64,000 bases of DNA, taken from NCBI GenBank assembly GCA_009746045.1, contig RPFO01000072.1, forward strand, positions 1,989,985 to 2,053,984. The letters are read 5' to 3'. A program made the translations under genes and the position numbers. The notes beneath the pieces were generated by a model. The model had not been told where the DNA came from. It did not search any database and saw nothing but the letters and a program-made list of their open reading frames with translations. This document shows, in pieces, positions 21,502 to 31,908 of this stretch (within the stretch, counting starts at the first letter, position 1; each line of letters starts with the position of its first letter). This stretch comes from Mesostigma viride. Lineage: Eukaryota > Streptophyta > Mesostigmatophyceae > Mesostigmatales > Mesostigmataceae.

Positions 21502-21866
21502 ATGGAAGGCACAGGGTGAGGAGGAGGCCTAGGAGCATTGTCAGGGAGTGAGGACCTAATTGAGGGTCGAGCCAAGGTTGCAGGAGGGGCAGGGGCCTGG
21601 TTCAGGGTAAAAGAGGGGTCATCACTAAATCTGACACGTTGTTCAAAGGTAGGTGGGGTAAGAGTGGGACGACGGCGACCACCAGTAGTAGGAGAAGGAG
21701 GTGAGGTCAGAGGTACGCAAGTTACCTTGAGGAGTGAGATGATGCACCGTTTCCAAGGAGTCCCGTCGGTTACCACGAGTATTGTTGTTATTATTAGTAG
21801 TAGTATTATTAGTATTAGTATTATTGGTAGGTATAGGCGACATATCTCCACCCACTGGATCCATGT
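21502..21866 (-). pseudogene. Chromovirus gag N-terminal fragment, first piece
   Basis: The ATG at 21864 (MDPVGGDMSPIPTNN) opens an Asn/Thr-rich N terminus. It then shifts frame near 21720 into SPPSPTTGGRRRPTLTPPT and a Pro-rich stretch ending PHPVPS at the half-LINE insertion site. It continues at 19488. Upstream, at 21867, it abuts an LTR-like noncoding element. The assignment to gag rests on order and composition. Confidence 0.55.
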
Positions 21867-23630
21867 TTAATTAATTAAAAGAAAGAAAACAATTTAAGAT
21901 CACTCAGCTCCCAAGAAGACCAGCATTTGATTGAATACAATAAGTGGAGCCCTGCCACAAATGCAGCAGTTAACAGTGTTCTCAATCCGCACGCGGAAGC
22001 AAGAAGCCTCCAGGGTGGGAGGGAGGGGAAAGAAACAATTGCGGATCATTGCCTGCCTAGCTTGCTTAAGGCATGGCCCGCCGACACACAAGCTGACATC
22101 ATCCTAAATTAATTAACACCGGCATGCGTCACACGCCGGCCTGAACAGTGCTGAAAACGCCACTACAAACAACGTGGCCACGCACCCCCAGGCTAGTGCG
22201 TTAACCGTACAGGTAGTTATACAAGGTTCCCAAGACTGACAAACATAAAACTCGCCCATCGACCCCTTGGGCCGGTCCGAATCCACTGTACAATAATTAA
22301 TCATGACTCACTAAATAACCCAAATCAGCCAAAGATTCGTTAAGCAACCAGCCGACCCTACAGGTCCCCACCTAACCTCAGGTGGTGCAACCAAACACGA
22401 ATCTTTGCAACCAAGTCGTATAAAACCTACAATTAATTTTCTCGGACCGCTAATCAATAGCCACCGACCCTTATAAACAACCGGGTCATCCAAGAAAAAT
22501 TCGGGCGAGCAGGAAACCCTTTGTACAGATCGAATTAGTCAGCCCATGTCGCAGACAGCCTTCCACATCCAGGCCAAGGCATGGCGGCCTTATCTTTCCC
22601 GCATGCGTTAATTAAACTATATTCAGAGAAAACCGATTAAGATCACTCAGCTCCCAAGAAGACCAGCATTTGATTGAATACAATAAGTGGAGCCCTGCCA
22701 CAAATGCAGCAGTTAACAGTGGCCTTAAGGTTTCTCAATCCGCACGCGGAAGCAAGAAGCCTCCACCCAATTACCCCCCCTGGCGCCAACCCCATTGCGC
22801 CGATTAAACTCATGACCACCGTGCGCGAAAGAGCGTGTCGCAACATCTTAAATGGCGACTCAGCCCGCGCTAGGCTATATTAACCCCCGCAGGGGCCCGC
22901 TGGTTACAATGCGACACAAGCCGGTGACCACCCCAAAAGCAAGCCCTCAAAAAGAGCCAGCATTTCGCAATTCCGGAACCGTCCAAAAAGGAAGGAGGTT
23001 TTACGACACCATAATAGATTGAGCCGCGCAGCAGGTGCTGAGACGAAAAGGAACGACAAAGGTCTGGCGTAGCCTCGCCTCCCTAAGACGCCCTCCCCAA
23101 CTCGAGTCTCGCAATAGGGAAATTTCTAGCTTCGGAGCGCAACTCTCGCGCGGCTCCTATTGTCCCCAACCACCCCTCCTCGGCAGGGGCAGCTGGACAA
23201 CTGACCTGCCGCCACAAAAAATAATTTATGAAAAAACAGGCCGTTGCTGACAGGAACCTCAGTGGTTCAGGACCTTTTGAGTCCAGGTCACTTCCCACGC
23301 ACCATCGCAAGGTGGCAAGCCTGCGATGTGACACTAGAGCTGTTTTAGAAACTTATAAACAGCTCCGCCGAAGCTGGCCAAACCGCCGGAGTAGCGCCCC
23401 ATCCTTCGCCCATGTCAAAAAGACCCGCAGCCGGGGAAAACGACATGGGGGTAAATTTAAATTTTCTTTCCGTTGCACGACCAACTATACTATGCTTGGT
23501 CGAACAACTTAGCGGTTGTGCCACCATCTGCCTCGGCTACAAGACAGATGCAACCCGCGCTAGAATGTGCAATTTTGCACAGGCGGCCGTTGCCGCCATT
23601 GTGAAAGAAACAATTGCGGATCATTGCCTG
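21867..23630. mobile_element. LTR-like noncoding retroelement array, copy 1
   Basis: The order is a short internal segment (21880-22065), a 573-bp repeat (22066-22638), then a longer internal segment (22639-23630). The short segment is an internal deletion of the long one: both share CTCAGCTCCCAAGAAG at the start and AAACAATTGCGGATCATTG at the end. No coding capacity is visible. A possible primer-binding site, TGGAGCCCTGCC, occurs about 50 bp after the repeat. The layout fits a non-autonomous LTR element (LARD/TRIM type) in tandem, but canonical TG...CA ends are not clear. Confidence 0.55.
22066..22638. repeat. Long direct repeat B, copy 1 (candidate LTR)
   Basis: From TTAAGGCATGGCCCG to GAAAACCGATT. 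It is nearly identical to 38763-39336 and 40342-40915. Confidence 0.85.
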
Positions 23631-23823
23631 AAAGTTGCCTCGCACGTCCAAAAGCCTGAAAAACTGACTTTAACCCCTAAATGGGCAGAAATACTGCCGA
23701 TGCATCGGCTGTAACTTCACAATTTTGCAAACCAGATGCCATCCAACCCACCCATATCCAATGGCTGTCCTTGGGGGCCAAGCATGTCCATGAGTTGCCC
23801 TTCGGGTTGGTATATCACAACCT

Positions 23824-24070
23824 TACATATATTAAAAATATAATTACTTACAGCAGAGTGAAATCACTCAAACCAAAGCAAACGCCCAGCTATAAACCTA
23901 TATACAGAGCCATGTCAAAGCTCTATACTACGAAGTACGATACACACCCTACACCTTACATATATATTAAAAATATAATTACTTACAGCAGAGTGAAATC
24001 ACTCAAACCAAAGCAAACGCCCAGCTATAAACCTATATACAGAGCCATGTCAAAGCTCTATACTACGATA
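23824..24070 (+). repeat. Tandem duplication, about 130-bp period
   Basis: TACAGCAGAGTGAAATCACT through CTCTATACTACGA occurs twice in direct succession with near-perfect identity, separated by a short AT-rich stretch. Confidence 0.9.
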
Positions 24071-24100
24071 AGACCAATGGAAACGCCTAACGGGAGGAAC

Positions 24101-24337
24101 CTAATAGCCCTGCTGCACCGCAAAATCAGCCCGCGTACGGCGGAGCATGATGTCAGCCATGGCCCGAGTCAGCGCCACCGACAAGCGCTGACGCCAATAT
24201 GACGTCCAGGTCCGCGCCGACCATGGGGCCCGCTGGGTAGGCCATGTATAACTGCCGTCAAAGTCAGGGGGGTCAAGACGAGCGTTTTCATTTTTGGTAG
24301 AATGTGCATTTTGAATTATGTTGTAAGAGCTAGGCAC
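24101..24337 (-). pseudogene. Small coding-like relic inside the TTAA element
   Basis: The minus strand reads DPPDFDGSYTWPTQRAPW then RLSVALTRAMADIMLRR. It is GC-rich relative to its surroundings and similar in style to the extra ORF of the chromovirus. I cannot name a family. It may be captured retroelement sequence. Confidence 0.3.
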
Positions 24338-27300
24338 CTACCACTTCAGGGATGATAAACAATTAGTTGCTGAACAGTTTGAGCCATTGGGGTCATCATT
24401 TGGGTGGGTATACCAGCAGTTACACCCAGTACAGCCCATAGGGGTACCGTTGGTAAAAAGCAACCAAGGGGGTAGGAGTGGGCATACTACCTACTAATAC
24501 CTACTAATATGGCCCCCAACCATGCCACACAATACATTTCCCTTCCACAATGATGGGGAAACATAACTGCATCATCACACTGCCCTTACATGGCACCCAT
24601 GTGCAGGTGCCACCTTGTCCATGCACGTAGGTAACGTGGTACGGATACCCTACGCAAGGCATGCATTCTAGGAGGCAGCCACCAACAAACTAGTGATTTT
24701 AAGCCTATTTCAGCTTGCCCTAGCAAGGATAAACTAGGCCTAAGCTGCTATAGCTTGACAGGTGATGGCCAGCACACCTGGTGGCACATGCTGACAATGG
24801 GAAGCTTCTACTCACCGGTTACATGCTTGATGATGCCACAGAGACCAGCCAACTGCCTCACACTCATGCAATATGTGTGTGGGAAATGTATAACAAACAT
24901 ATATGGAGGTATTCAAACCCATAGAGCCTCTAAAACTTATCACCATCACCCTGTGGCAGGTCAACTGACTGAGGGAAGCATCTAAGAAGGGTGTTTTAGA
25001 AAGGGGTCAGGCCAGGGTCAAGAAAGAGCATGAATAATGCAAAAAGAATGTGCTACACAAGCTAGAACGTATATATAAACGTCAAACATCGATAGGAAAA
25101 CGATGATTAAGCTTTACCAGGCATGGATGGCGTTACCTTGGCCCAGGCGGTGGCCGCAAAATGGCGCATTTCGGAACACCAAAGTTGTGCAGCATGGTCG
25201 CTGGATTCGGCGATTTCTGGCCACCCATGCACGTTTACGACTACCATGTATCATAAAAAGTACAAAGAAACCAATATATCCTTTAAAATACGCCGGAAAG
25301 GTATTGCTGTCAACGTTTCTATCGTCCGGCCTGATCGCAGTTTTTTCCAGCAAGAACGCTGCCGACACCTATCAAATGGCATTCCCGCGAACCAAAAATT
25401 GGCCTGTATCATCTTTAGGACGTATAAAATCAATTTCCTGAGTTTGGTCAGAAAATTCGAACAAAAACGTAAATGCCATGCGTGGGCGCAAGCCGCCATG
25501 GCCAGGTCGTCGTTTTCCGGAATGCACGTTGTACGTGAAAAAGTACCCTGACCCCTTGTACTTTGACCGGCCAGAACACCTCTATAACTTTGTCAGAAGT
25601 ATGCAAACCCTAGTACCATGCTGTGAGGAAAATTATAAACTTTCGATCTTCTCAGCTAAAGTTTTCCTAATTCTCAATAGTTTTCGCGGCATTTGGTCCC
25701 CCGAGAAGGGGCCGACGTGTCGGCTGTAACTCAGTTTTAGGCGGAAAATCGGCAGCCAGACCATTTAGGGGTTAATGAATTTCAGTTCCAATGCACTCGG
25801 GAACCATCTAGTGATGATTGAGTACCATAAATATGATGTTTGGACATTCATGCCACCACTTGTTGGGGGTACTACGCCCAACCACGCACCGGTGGCGAGC
25901 TAAAAATAGAAAAGGACGCTATTTATGAGATATTTTGCCCAAGACAAACCACTTATCCAAATGACCTGCCCATACATTTCTGCAAAGTTCCCCCACTTTT
26001 TTAAAAGCTGGGCTATTTACATGGCCAAAATGGTCACATTTGTCCGAGTTATTAATTTTCCCGCAAAATGGGTACTTTTTTGAGCCAAAAAAAATAAATC
26101 AAATCATTAACACATCAGATTGGGTCATCCATACATTTTAAATTCCACTGAGTGGGGGGAAACACAACCCCAAAGTTTGAGCTCATTCTGACAAGCGTAG
26201 CTCAAGTTATTGATTTTCCTGTGATGCCACCTGGGTAGACGCTAAAAGAGAATTGAGCTAGTGCTGAGCCAAAATGACATCTGTTTTGCTACCCTACTAG
26301 ACACCCAAAAACATGCCCACTTTGATCACGGAGTGTGAGGAGGATGTCCGGAGCGTCATACGCCCCACCCCTCCATCGTCACAGCCAGCCTTGTGAGTCT
26401 ACCCTTAACAACAAGGCTGGTAGGACGACACGCCTGAGCAGCATATGTCATGCCTATCTCAGGCTAATAATGTGTGATTTTGTGCCAACAACCAAGTTGT
26501 TCCACCCAACAACACATTAAAAACCCTCTTCCAAAATGCCCAACAAGCCGGACATGTGGAGGACCACACACGCAGTATATAAAGAGAAAATAAGCTGACT
26601 TTTTATCCAGCCAACCTGTGGCTAGCTGCTCTGGTTAGCATGACAAAGGCTATCATTTACTCAGTGGGAAAGGTGAAGAGACCCTTGGAACAACCTACCT
26701 GACGCATGTGCCACCAAAGCATTGTGTCCCGCAAAATGCACACTGCCTCCTTTCTAACAAGCACGAGCCACTTTCTTTAGGAGACAGGTGCCAGCTCGTC
26801 AGTGTCTGGGGAAAATGATGCCGCTGCTTAGGAAGACCGCGTGAATTTCCTCGAACACAACTGTCTATAAAGCAAAAGAAATTTCAGAGAAGCATGGAAA
26901 TAAAAGCATTACACCTTCCCGACAGGTTGTGGGCCACGCGCTGCAGCAAGCCAGCCACGTCCGCACAGACGAACTTGCTAAAAAACATCCAGGAATCCAG
27001 CGATGCAGCGCCAGGACCCGCAACTTCATGGCTGCATCTGGCCGGAAAGAAGGCAAAAACTGGCTTACGCTCAACGAGCTAAGAAAGCAGGAAAGCGCTA
27101 TCTTAGGACGTTTAATACAAGAACGTACCATAACGGGCATTTATTCGTGCCCAGGCGCACAAGAAAGGCCACCCTTTCATGGAGAGGTCGGGCGCGCATC
27201 GCGCAGGCCTACTGTTATCTTACCGCAAAATGACGGGAAAGGTAAAGATAGCAGCGGGAATTTTTACGGCTTTAGAAACATCATTAAACTAGAGCTCTTC

Positions 27301-27659
27301 CATTAGGACCATCAAAACTGGCAACAATCGACAATCACACCTGCAGGCATCAATTATACTTTATTCATCCCGACAGAAATTCAGGCCGGACCCCCCCTGC
27401 CGATGGTAAAGAAAAAGAGCCCGCGACATTATAGATCGCAACTATCCCACCATAAATTAGAATCAGTAACTAATTTTCTCCAAGAATCGAGCATTTTTTC
27501 TGCTTTCCGCGAGCCAGATTTGTCACGTTTCGTCTAAAAGCAGTCGCCATGGCCACTTCCGCAAGGGGTGCGCGCACCGTGCACCCACTTTTCACGGTAC
27601 GGAGGGTACCGCGGAATTTTTTTGGCGCGGAAAATATTCGCCGCGCCGAGTCCCCTTAA

Positions 27660-28613
27660 GAAAAGGATAGGAATCTAAATTGAAGCAATGAAGGCAAAAG
27701 GAAAAACCTTGAATGTCTTAAGCAAAGAAAACAATTAAAATCAATCCTTTTTAACCACAGTAATGGATAGGGAACCAAACTCTAAGGTGAGCTAGAGGAG
27801 TATCTGAGCTAGATGAGGATGCAGCCCGTCTAGGGGGAGAAGAAGGAGGGGTAGCAAAGACTAGAGATTCCACGGGAGGCCGACCATGAGGAATAGAGCG
27901 TACATGTAGGCCTAAATCTGATTCACTATGGTCTTAGTATAAGGAACTGCTGAGCTTCTTCAAAGGTCACAAATTTCTTATACCTAACTACCTTATATAT
28001 ACGGTTCTGAACTATCTTCCTAGCGTCGGACCAAGAAAGGAAAATGGCGGACCATTGAGGCGTAATCACTACGTAATATTTGGCTAAGCTGTTATCGCTG
28101 GAAGAATGGGAAGGAGCAGTAAAAGCACGCCGCTGGCTCATGGTAACGCACCTGGTAGGTCTTGTGACGTCACGCTAGAAGTAGAAGGAGTAGGCGACTT
28201 AGCTGGGTTATCTGGAGCACCGAAAGCAGCACGAGGGCGGCAATAGTCCAGCGCTCGTCCTAAAATCAGCGACCAGTCTCTCTGCGGGTGCGGCCGTCTA
28301 ATAAAACAGCAGCACGAAGGAAAAGGTGTAGTCTACCACGACGCTAATCGTCTCACTATTGCCGAACCGAACAATTATCCTCTATCTACGACAGGAAGCA
28401 ACCATACGCAGGAAAACAAAGCGAAGGAGCTATCTAGCAAAGCGAAGGAGCTATCTATAAAAGGGTTTTTCCGCTACGAGCAGGTCTAGCATCTAGGCAG
28501 AGCGTGTCCCAAACCGGGCAGCTAGGACTACTCTCCCAGCTTGAAGGCGACCCGCCCATTACCTGTCAAGAAAGTGTCGTCTTCGTTTCCCTGGACGCGG
28601 AAGGGTTCTTGCA
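27660..28613 (-). other. Chromovirus leader segment isolated between two TTAA elements
   Basis: A 954-bp block lies between TTAA sites at 27656-27659 and 28614-28617. If the right-hand element is removed, it joins the inner edge of the 5' LTR at 30878. It should therefore be the region just after the LTR. It holds the hybrid-binding-domain ORF and a short duplication, AAAGCGAAGGAGCTATCTA (twice, 28420-28457). Confidence 0.55.
27926..28141 (-). CDS. Small ORF with RNase H1-type hybrid-binding domain
   Basis: This 71-residue protein matches the N-terminal RNA-DNA hybrid-binding domain of RNase H1, also found in caulimovirus inclusion-body protein. The pattern is YYVVITPQWSAIFLSWSDA, with the expected aromatic pair and central Trp, then a conserved KKF and EEAQQFL. 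In RNase H1 this fold grips RNA-DNA hybrids. The stop at 27926 may be a frameshift: another frame continues with a Ser/Pro-rich tail (SLVFATPPSSPPRRAASS) to about 27751. It lies upstream of gag in the reconstructed chromovirus, so it could be a leader protein or the N terminus of gag. The domain call is fairly strong; the assignment to the chromovirus is inferred. Confidence 0.7.
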   Translation of the reverse strand: MSQRRAFTAPSHSSSDNSLAKYYVVITPQWSAIFLSWSDARKIVQNRIYKVVRYKKFVTFEEAQQFLILRP

Positions 28614-28617
28614 TTAA

Positions 28618-30877
28618 GGGGACGTGGCGCGCCGAATATTTTCCGCGCCAAAAAATTCGCGGTACCGTCCGTACGGTGTATAATGTGTGCCCGGACCGCT
28701 CAACCCTCGCGGAAGTGGCCATGGCGGCATGCCTTTATGCAATATTAATCGATATGGCACGTAAACAGCTAGAAAAAATGCTTGAATTTCGCAGAAGATT
28801 AGTTGATGACCTCATTGCGTGGCGGAAAGTTTACGGTTTGCAATATCGCTAATTTCTCGAACGGCTACGGGCGCGGGGGTCCAGGATATAATTTCTCTTG
28901 CGGATCATGAAATTTAATGCAGGTTTACGGCAGCTATTGTGAGGCAACGTAGGCTCTAAAGAGCAATTATGAAGCTAACTTAATGGTGTTGTCGAGTTTG
29001 TGCCGAAGCTTCCCGGTTTCTTTTACATTTCCGGCATTCAAGGTAAGAACCTACGCAGGCCTGCGCATGTCGCCTTCGACGTATTCACGGAAGGCGCACC
29101 TTCCTTGTTCGCCTGATCAATGGATGATGTCTTTTATTGTTCGAGCTTGCGTGCCAGTTTATGCATGAAACATTTCCACGCAGGCAGGTGCATTAACGTC
29201 GGCCTTTCGCCTTTTTTTCGGGCAGTTTCCCTGCAGGAAGCGCTCCATTTCTTTCGGTTGCATCGTCAGATTCCTAGCTATTTCGTACAATTTCGTGTAG
29301 TTTGTGGCTGGCATGCTAAATGCGCCGAGGTCAAGTTGTTGGTAATGTGTTGACATTTGTTTTCCATAATCCTTTGGACGTGACCTTGCTCAGACGCTTT
29401 GTTATGTGCCGGATGTGACACGCCTGTTTTAGAACGACATCCGGCATGTGCCTAGAGGCTAACAAGCTGGCATCAGCTTCTTAGCAAATTGCCCTATTTG
29501 AAAGGAAGGTGAGAGTGGTTCTTTTGCTGGCCATACTGCATGAGTGGCATTGCATTAGATAGGTGTTTCCATTGCTTTCCTTGAGCTATAACCATTAAGA
29601 CTTACCTGCTATGTGTGCAGCAAGGCAAGCTGGATAGGATGTGAATGCTTGGGATACAACATGTATGATTTGCTGCCAAGTTTGCAGGCTGCAGTTGCCT
29701 CTATTGCTTGGGCAGTCTTTCTAAGGTTTTTACACGTATACTTGCTGAGTTCTTGGCATAAATTTACATGGTAACCTTGGGCTGAGCTTAGTGTATGCTC
29801 TCTTGGTGCGTGTATGCCTAGCGATGGTGTTGCTATGCGCACGCTGGCAAGGCTGGCCATGCTGAGGGCAGGGGAGGGCAGATGAGGTGCCTAGCCTTTT
29901 CTTATGTTGTGTGATCGAGTTGGGCATGTTTTTTGGCTTCTTGGATGGAAAACATGATGCCTAGGTGGCCTTATACACAGAAAAACCTCATTTAGCGTAT
30001 GTTCAGGTTTTAGCACGCCAAACGCAATAACTTGAGCTAGACTTGTCGGAATGACCTGGGACTTGGACCACTGCTGTCCCCCTGTTAGCCGGATTTTCGC
30101 TACATTTTGTTGCCTAATCTGAAGTGTTTATGACATGTTTATTCCCAATGTCCGGTAAAAAAAGGGTACTTTTGCGGGGAAATTAATAACTGTTCAAGGT
30201 TTTGTCATTTTCATGATGTAAATAGCTCAGCAAGCTACAAACTCAGGGAACTATAGACGCTACATTTTTTTTTGCCAACAAATGAGTGCATGGGCTGGGG
30301 CATTGAATTGAATTGAATTGAATTGAATTGTAACATAACTCCGTTGGGAGTATATGTAGCACATAGCCCAGAGAAGGGGCATATGGCCTATCATACATTC
30401 TAAGCTACTTCCTGCAAGGGTGGGAATGTAAACAACACTTGCTCTAGGTGCACTAGGGCACCTGCACCACCCAGAGTTTCAGGCAACACCCAGCGAAGGG
30501 GAGCCTGTCATAGGTGGGGAAGATCATCATGGCTATACAAGAGCTAGGACATGGCTTCTCTACAGAGAGCATCTCTCTGCATGGCATAGCATGGCGAAAT
30601 TCTTAATGCAACATCCATGGGGGTCCCGTTATAGGCAGGGCTTGGCTAAATCCTGTAGACAACACTGGGCTGGGGCATACATAGCCCTAATTAGCGTCTT
30701 TTTCTATTTATAGCGCTATATTGGCGTATATGTGGGGGTAGTACCCCCAACAAGTGCATGGACAACTCACTAGAGATGTTATTTTGTGCCCCCAATCATA
30801 ATTTAGCATGGTGCAACTGAAATTCAAGTGATATTAGCATGGGTCAAGTTTTAAGGTTTTGGGGGTGCCACCTCCCC
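28618..30877. mobile_element. TTAA-flanked DNA element, inverted copy 2
   Basis: The ends GGGGACGTGG and CCACCTCCCC are inverted repeats matching at 9 of 10 positions. TTAA flanks both (28614-28617 and 30878-30881). Without the nested 362-bp half-LINE fragment and its duplicate, the element is about 1.9 kb. It pairs in reverse with 23631-27655, forming inverted arms around the 954-bp leader block. No transposase is encoded, so it must have been moved by an enzyme made elsewhere. Its insertion point is the inner edge of the 5' LTR. Confidence 0.75.
30304..30665 (-). mobile_element. 5'-truncated half-LINE fragment, subfamily B
   Basis: It is the reverse complement of the 3' end of copy 1, with the TTGAA (CAATT) tail at 30304-30330 and the ACTCC-GTTG-GGAGT stem-loop at 30338-30351. 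A perfect 13-bp duplication, TGGGCTGGGGCAT, flanks it (30291-30303 and 30666-30678). Only about 335 bp of 3' sequence was copied, which is typical of target-primed reverse transcription. Confidence 0.9.
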
Positions 30878-31355
30878 TTAATCCCCTAGCGAAAGACGAA
30901 CGAGACGGAGCAGATCTCAATGCATTCACGTATGTATTACTGTAATACGCCATAAGCCATTTACACGAACTCGTTTACTCCAGGAATAGAGGAAGGAAAC
31001 ACAACTACACTGCCGTGACCCAAGCTAATATGTGTTAATTCATTTAACACACGCCGAGTGCCAACACGTACGAGGGGTAGAACGTGCATAAATGATCACC
31101 AACGGTCCAGCATGCTCGGGCCGACCTGGCCCTCGCCTACAAATGTGCAGATGCACGCTGGTCCACTACATTCTGCCCGAAGGATAAGAACCACTAATAA
31201 AGTACGCGGCGCGACGCCCAAAAGCATCCAATGCACCACAGTACTGTCACGAGGACAACAGTGTCCCAGTACAGACTACACGTAACCTAGGAACGACCGA
31301 GGCAAAGGACCTAATTTACGTCCGTAACTACAACAAATTGTTACGCGACGTAACA
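30878..31355 (-). repeat. 5' LTR of the chromovirus
   Basis: A 478-bp repeat matching 6078-6554. It begins TGTTACG on the minus strand at 31355, and CTAC follows outside at 31356-31359, as at the far end of the element. Its inner edge was interrupted by the TTAA element 28618-30877. No polypurine tract precedes it, consistent with a 5' LTR. Confidence 0.75.
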
Positions 31356-31690
31356 CTACGCTTGCTGTTTGCTGTTGAAAGCGTCTTCAAGTTCTCGTAG
31401 AATGCCAGGGCGTTCCCCATTTTTGGACCACGTGTTTGAAGCGATGCCATATGCACGCTCCAAGGTACCATAGTCGCAGCTATGAGAAAGCCACTCTAAT
31501 GCACCAATGAGCATTTGCTCGGGTCTTACCACGTCCAACCGGAGCCCGCGCCCGCCATTGTCTGGAGATTCGGCTCGATCGCTGATTGGGCCGATTTTCT
31601 CCAGTAAATAACCGAACGCCTCCAGCGAGATATGGCATGTTTTGTGCATGTGACGGCGGGCGGCTCTGGGGTCGTCCCCAGCGAATAAAC
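31356..31690 (-). pseudogene. PIF/Harbinger-type transposase N-terminal fragment
   Basis: The minus strand encodes ARRHMHKTCHISLEAFGYLL, then VRPEQMLIGALEWLSHSCDY and TLERAYGIASNTWSK. This is the usual N-terminal layout of PIF/Harbinger transposases: a conserved (R/H)(M/I)S...F block, then a helix-turn-helix with an FG(I/V)S..T-like recognition helix (here YGIASNT). The frame ends DAFNSKQQA and stops exactly at the LTR boundary (31356). The catalytic DDE part is absent here. A possible continuation with GSLDC lies on the far side of the chromovirus at 5921-6073. Confidence 0.6.
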
Positions 31691-31895
31691 AAACCGGCTT
31701 TGAAACAATATCGACAGAGAAGCACTGGCACCAACACCTGGAAAAACTTGCAAAGAAAGCTACCTGTCTGCGCTCGAACGCAGACAGGTAGCTGGAAAAG
31801 CGACATATGCACGACAGGTCACCGGCGTGTTTTTATCATATTTCTGCACTGTATCAAATTAGTGGTACAGAAGTTAGTGGTTTACAGCTGGACAA
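31691..31895. other. Region upstream of the transposase fragment, with a perfect hairpin
   Basis: A perfect 15-bp inverted repeat with a 6-nt loop occupies 31758-31793 (AGCTACCTGTCTGCG and its complement). It could be a terminator-like or transposon subterminal structure. Nothing else is recognised. Confidence 0.5.
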
Positions 31896-31908
31896 GACGT
31901 GCATGTTA

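Larger units (their letters stand above)
23674..25771. mobile_element. TTAA-flanked non-autonomous DNA element with CCCCTAAATGG ends
   Basis: Perfect 11-bp terminal inverted repeats (CCCCTAAATGG and CCATTTAGGGG) are flanked by TTAA on both sides (23670-23673 and 25772-25775). TTAA duplication and a CCC start are typical of piggyBac-like elements, though Kolobok also uses TTAA. No transposase is encoded. The part from about 24480 to 25560 is related to 37440-38560 (shared GCGTTACCTTGGCCCAGGCG and GGGCGCAAGCCGCCATGG). It lies inside the older inverted copy 23631-27655. Confidence 0.75.
23631..27655. mobile_element. TTAA-flanked DNA element, inverted copy 1, split by a nested element
   Basis: This is the inverted partner of 28618-30877. 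After removing the nested 23674-25771 element, about 1.9 kb remains and aligns by eye along its length in reverse orientation. Examples are CACTTGTTGGGGGTACTAC at 25858, GTTATTAATTTTCCCGCAAAA at 26035, and GGCGCGGAAAATATTCG near 27624. The inner end reads GAGTCCCC then TTAA (27656-27659), matching the GGGGAC terminus of the partner. The outer end near 23631 is eroded. There is no transposase ORF. Confidence 0.65.
6078..31355 (-). mobile_element. Ty3-type chromovirus, expanded to 25 kb by nested insertions
   Basis: Two near-identical direct repeats of 477 and 478 bp bound the region (6078-6554 and 30878-31355). In minus orientation each begins TGTTACG. A polypurine tract precedes the lower one. 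CTAC sits just outside both, at 6074-6077 and 31356-31359, as expected of a target-site duplication. Chromovirus parts occur in the correct order on the minus strand: leader ORF (27660-28613), gag start (21866 down to 19139), gag end (15352), protease, RT-RNase H, integrase with chromodomain, extra ORF, 3' LTR. The segments between are independently recognisable insertions, several with their own target duplications. The assignment of every fragment to one element is inference. Confidence 0.65.
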
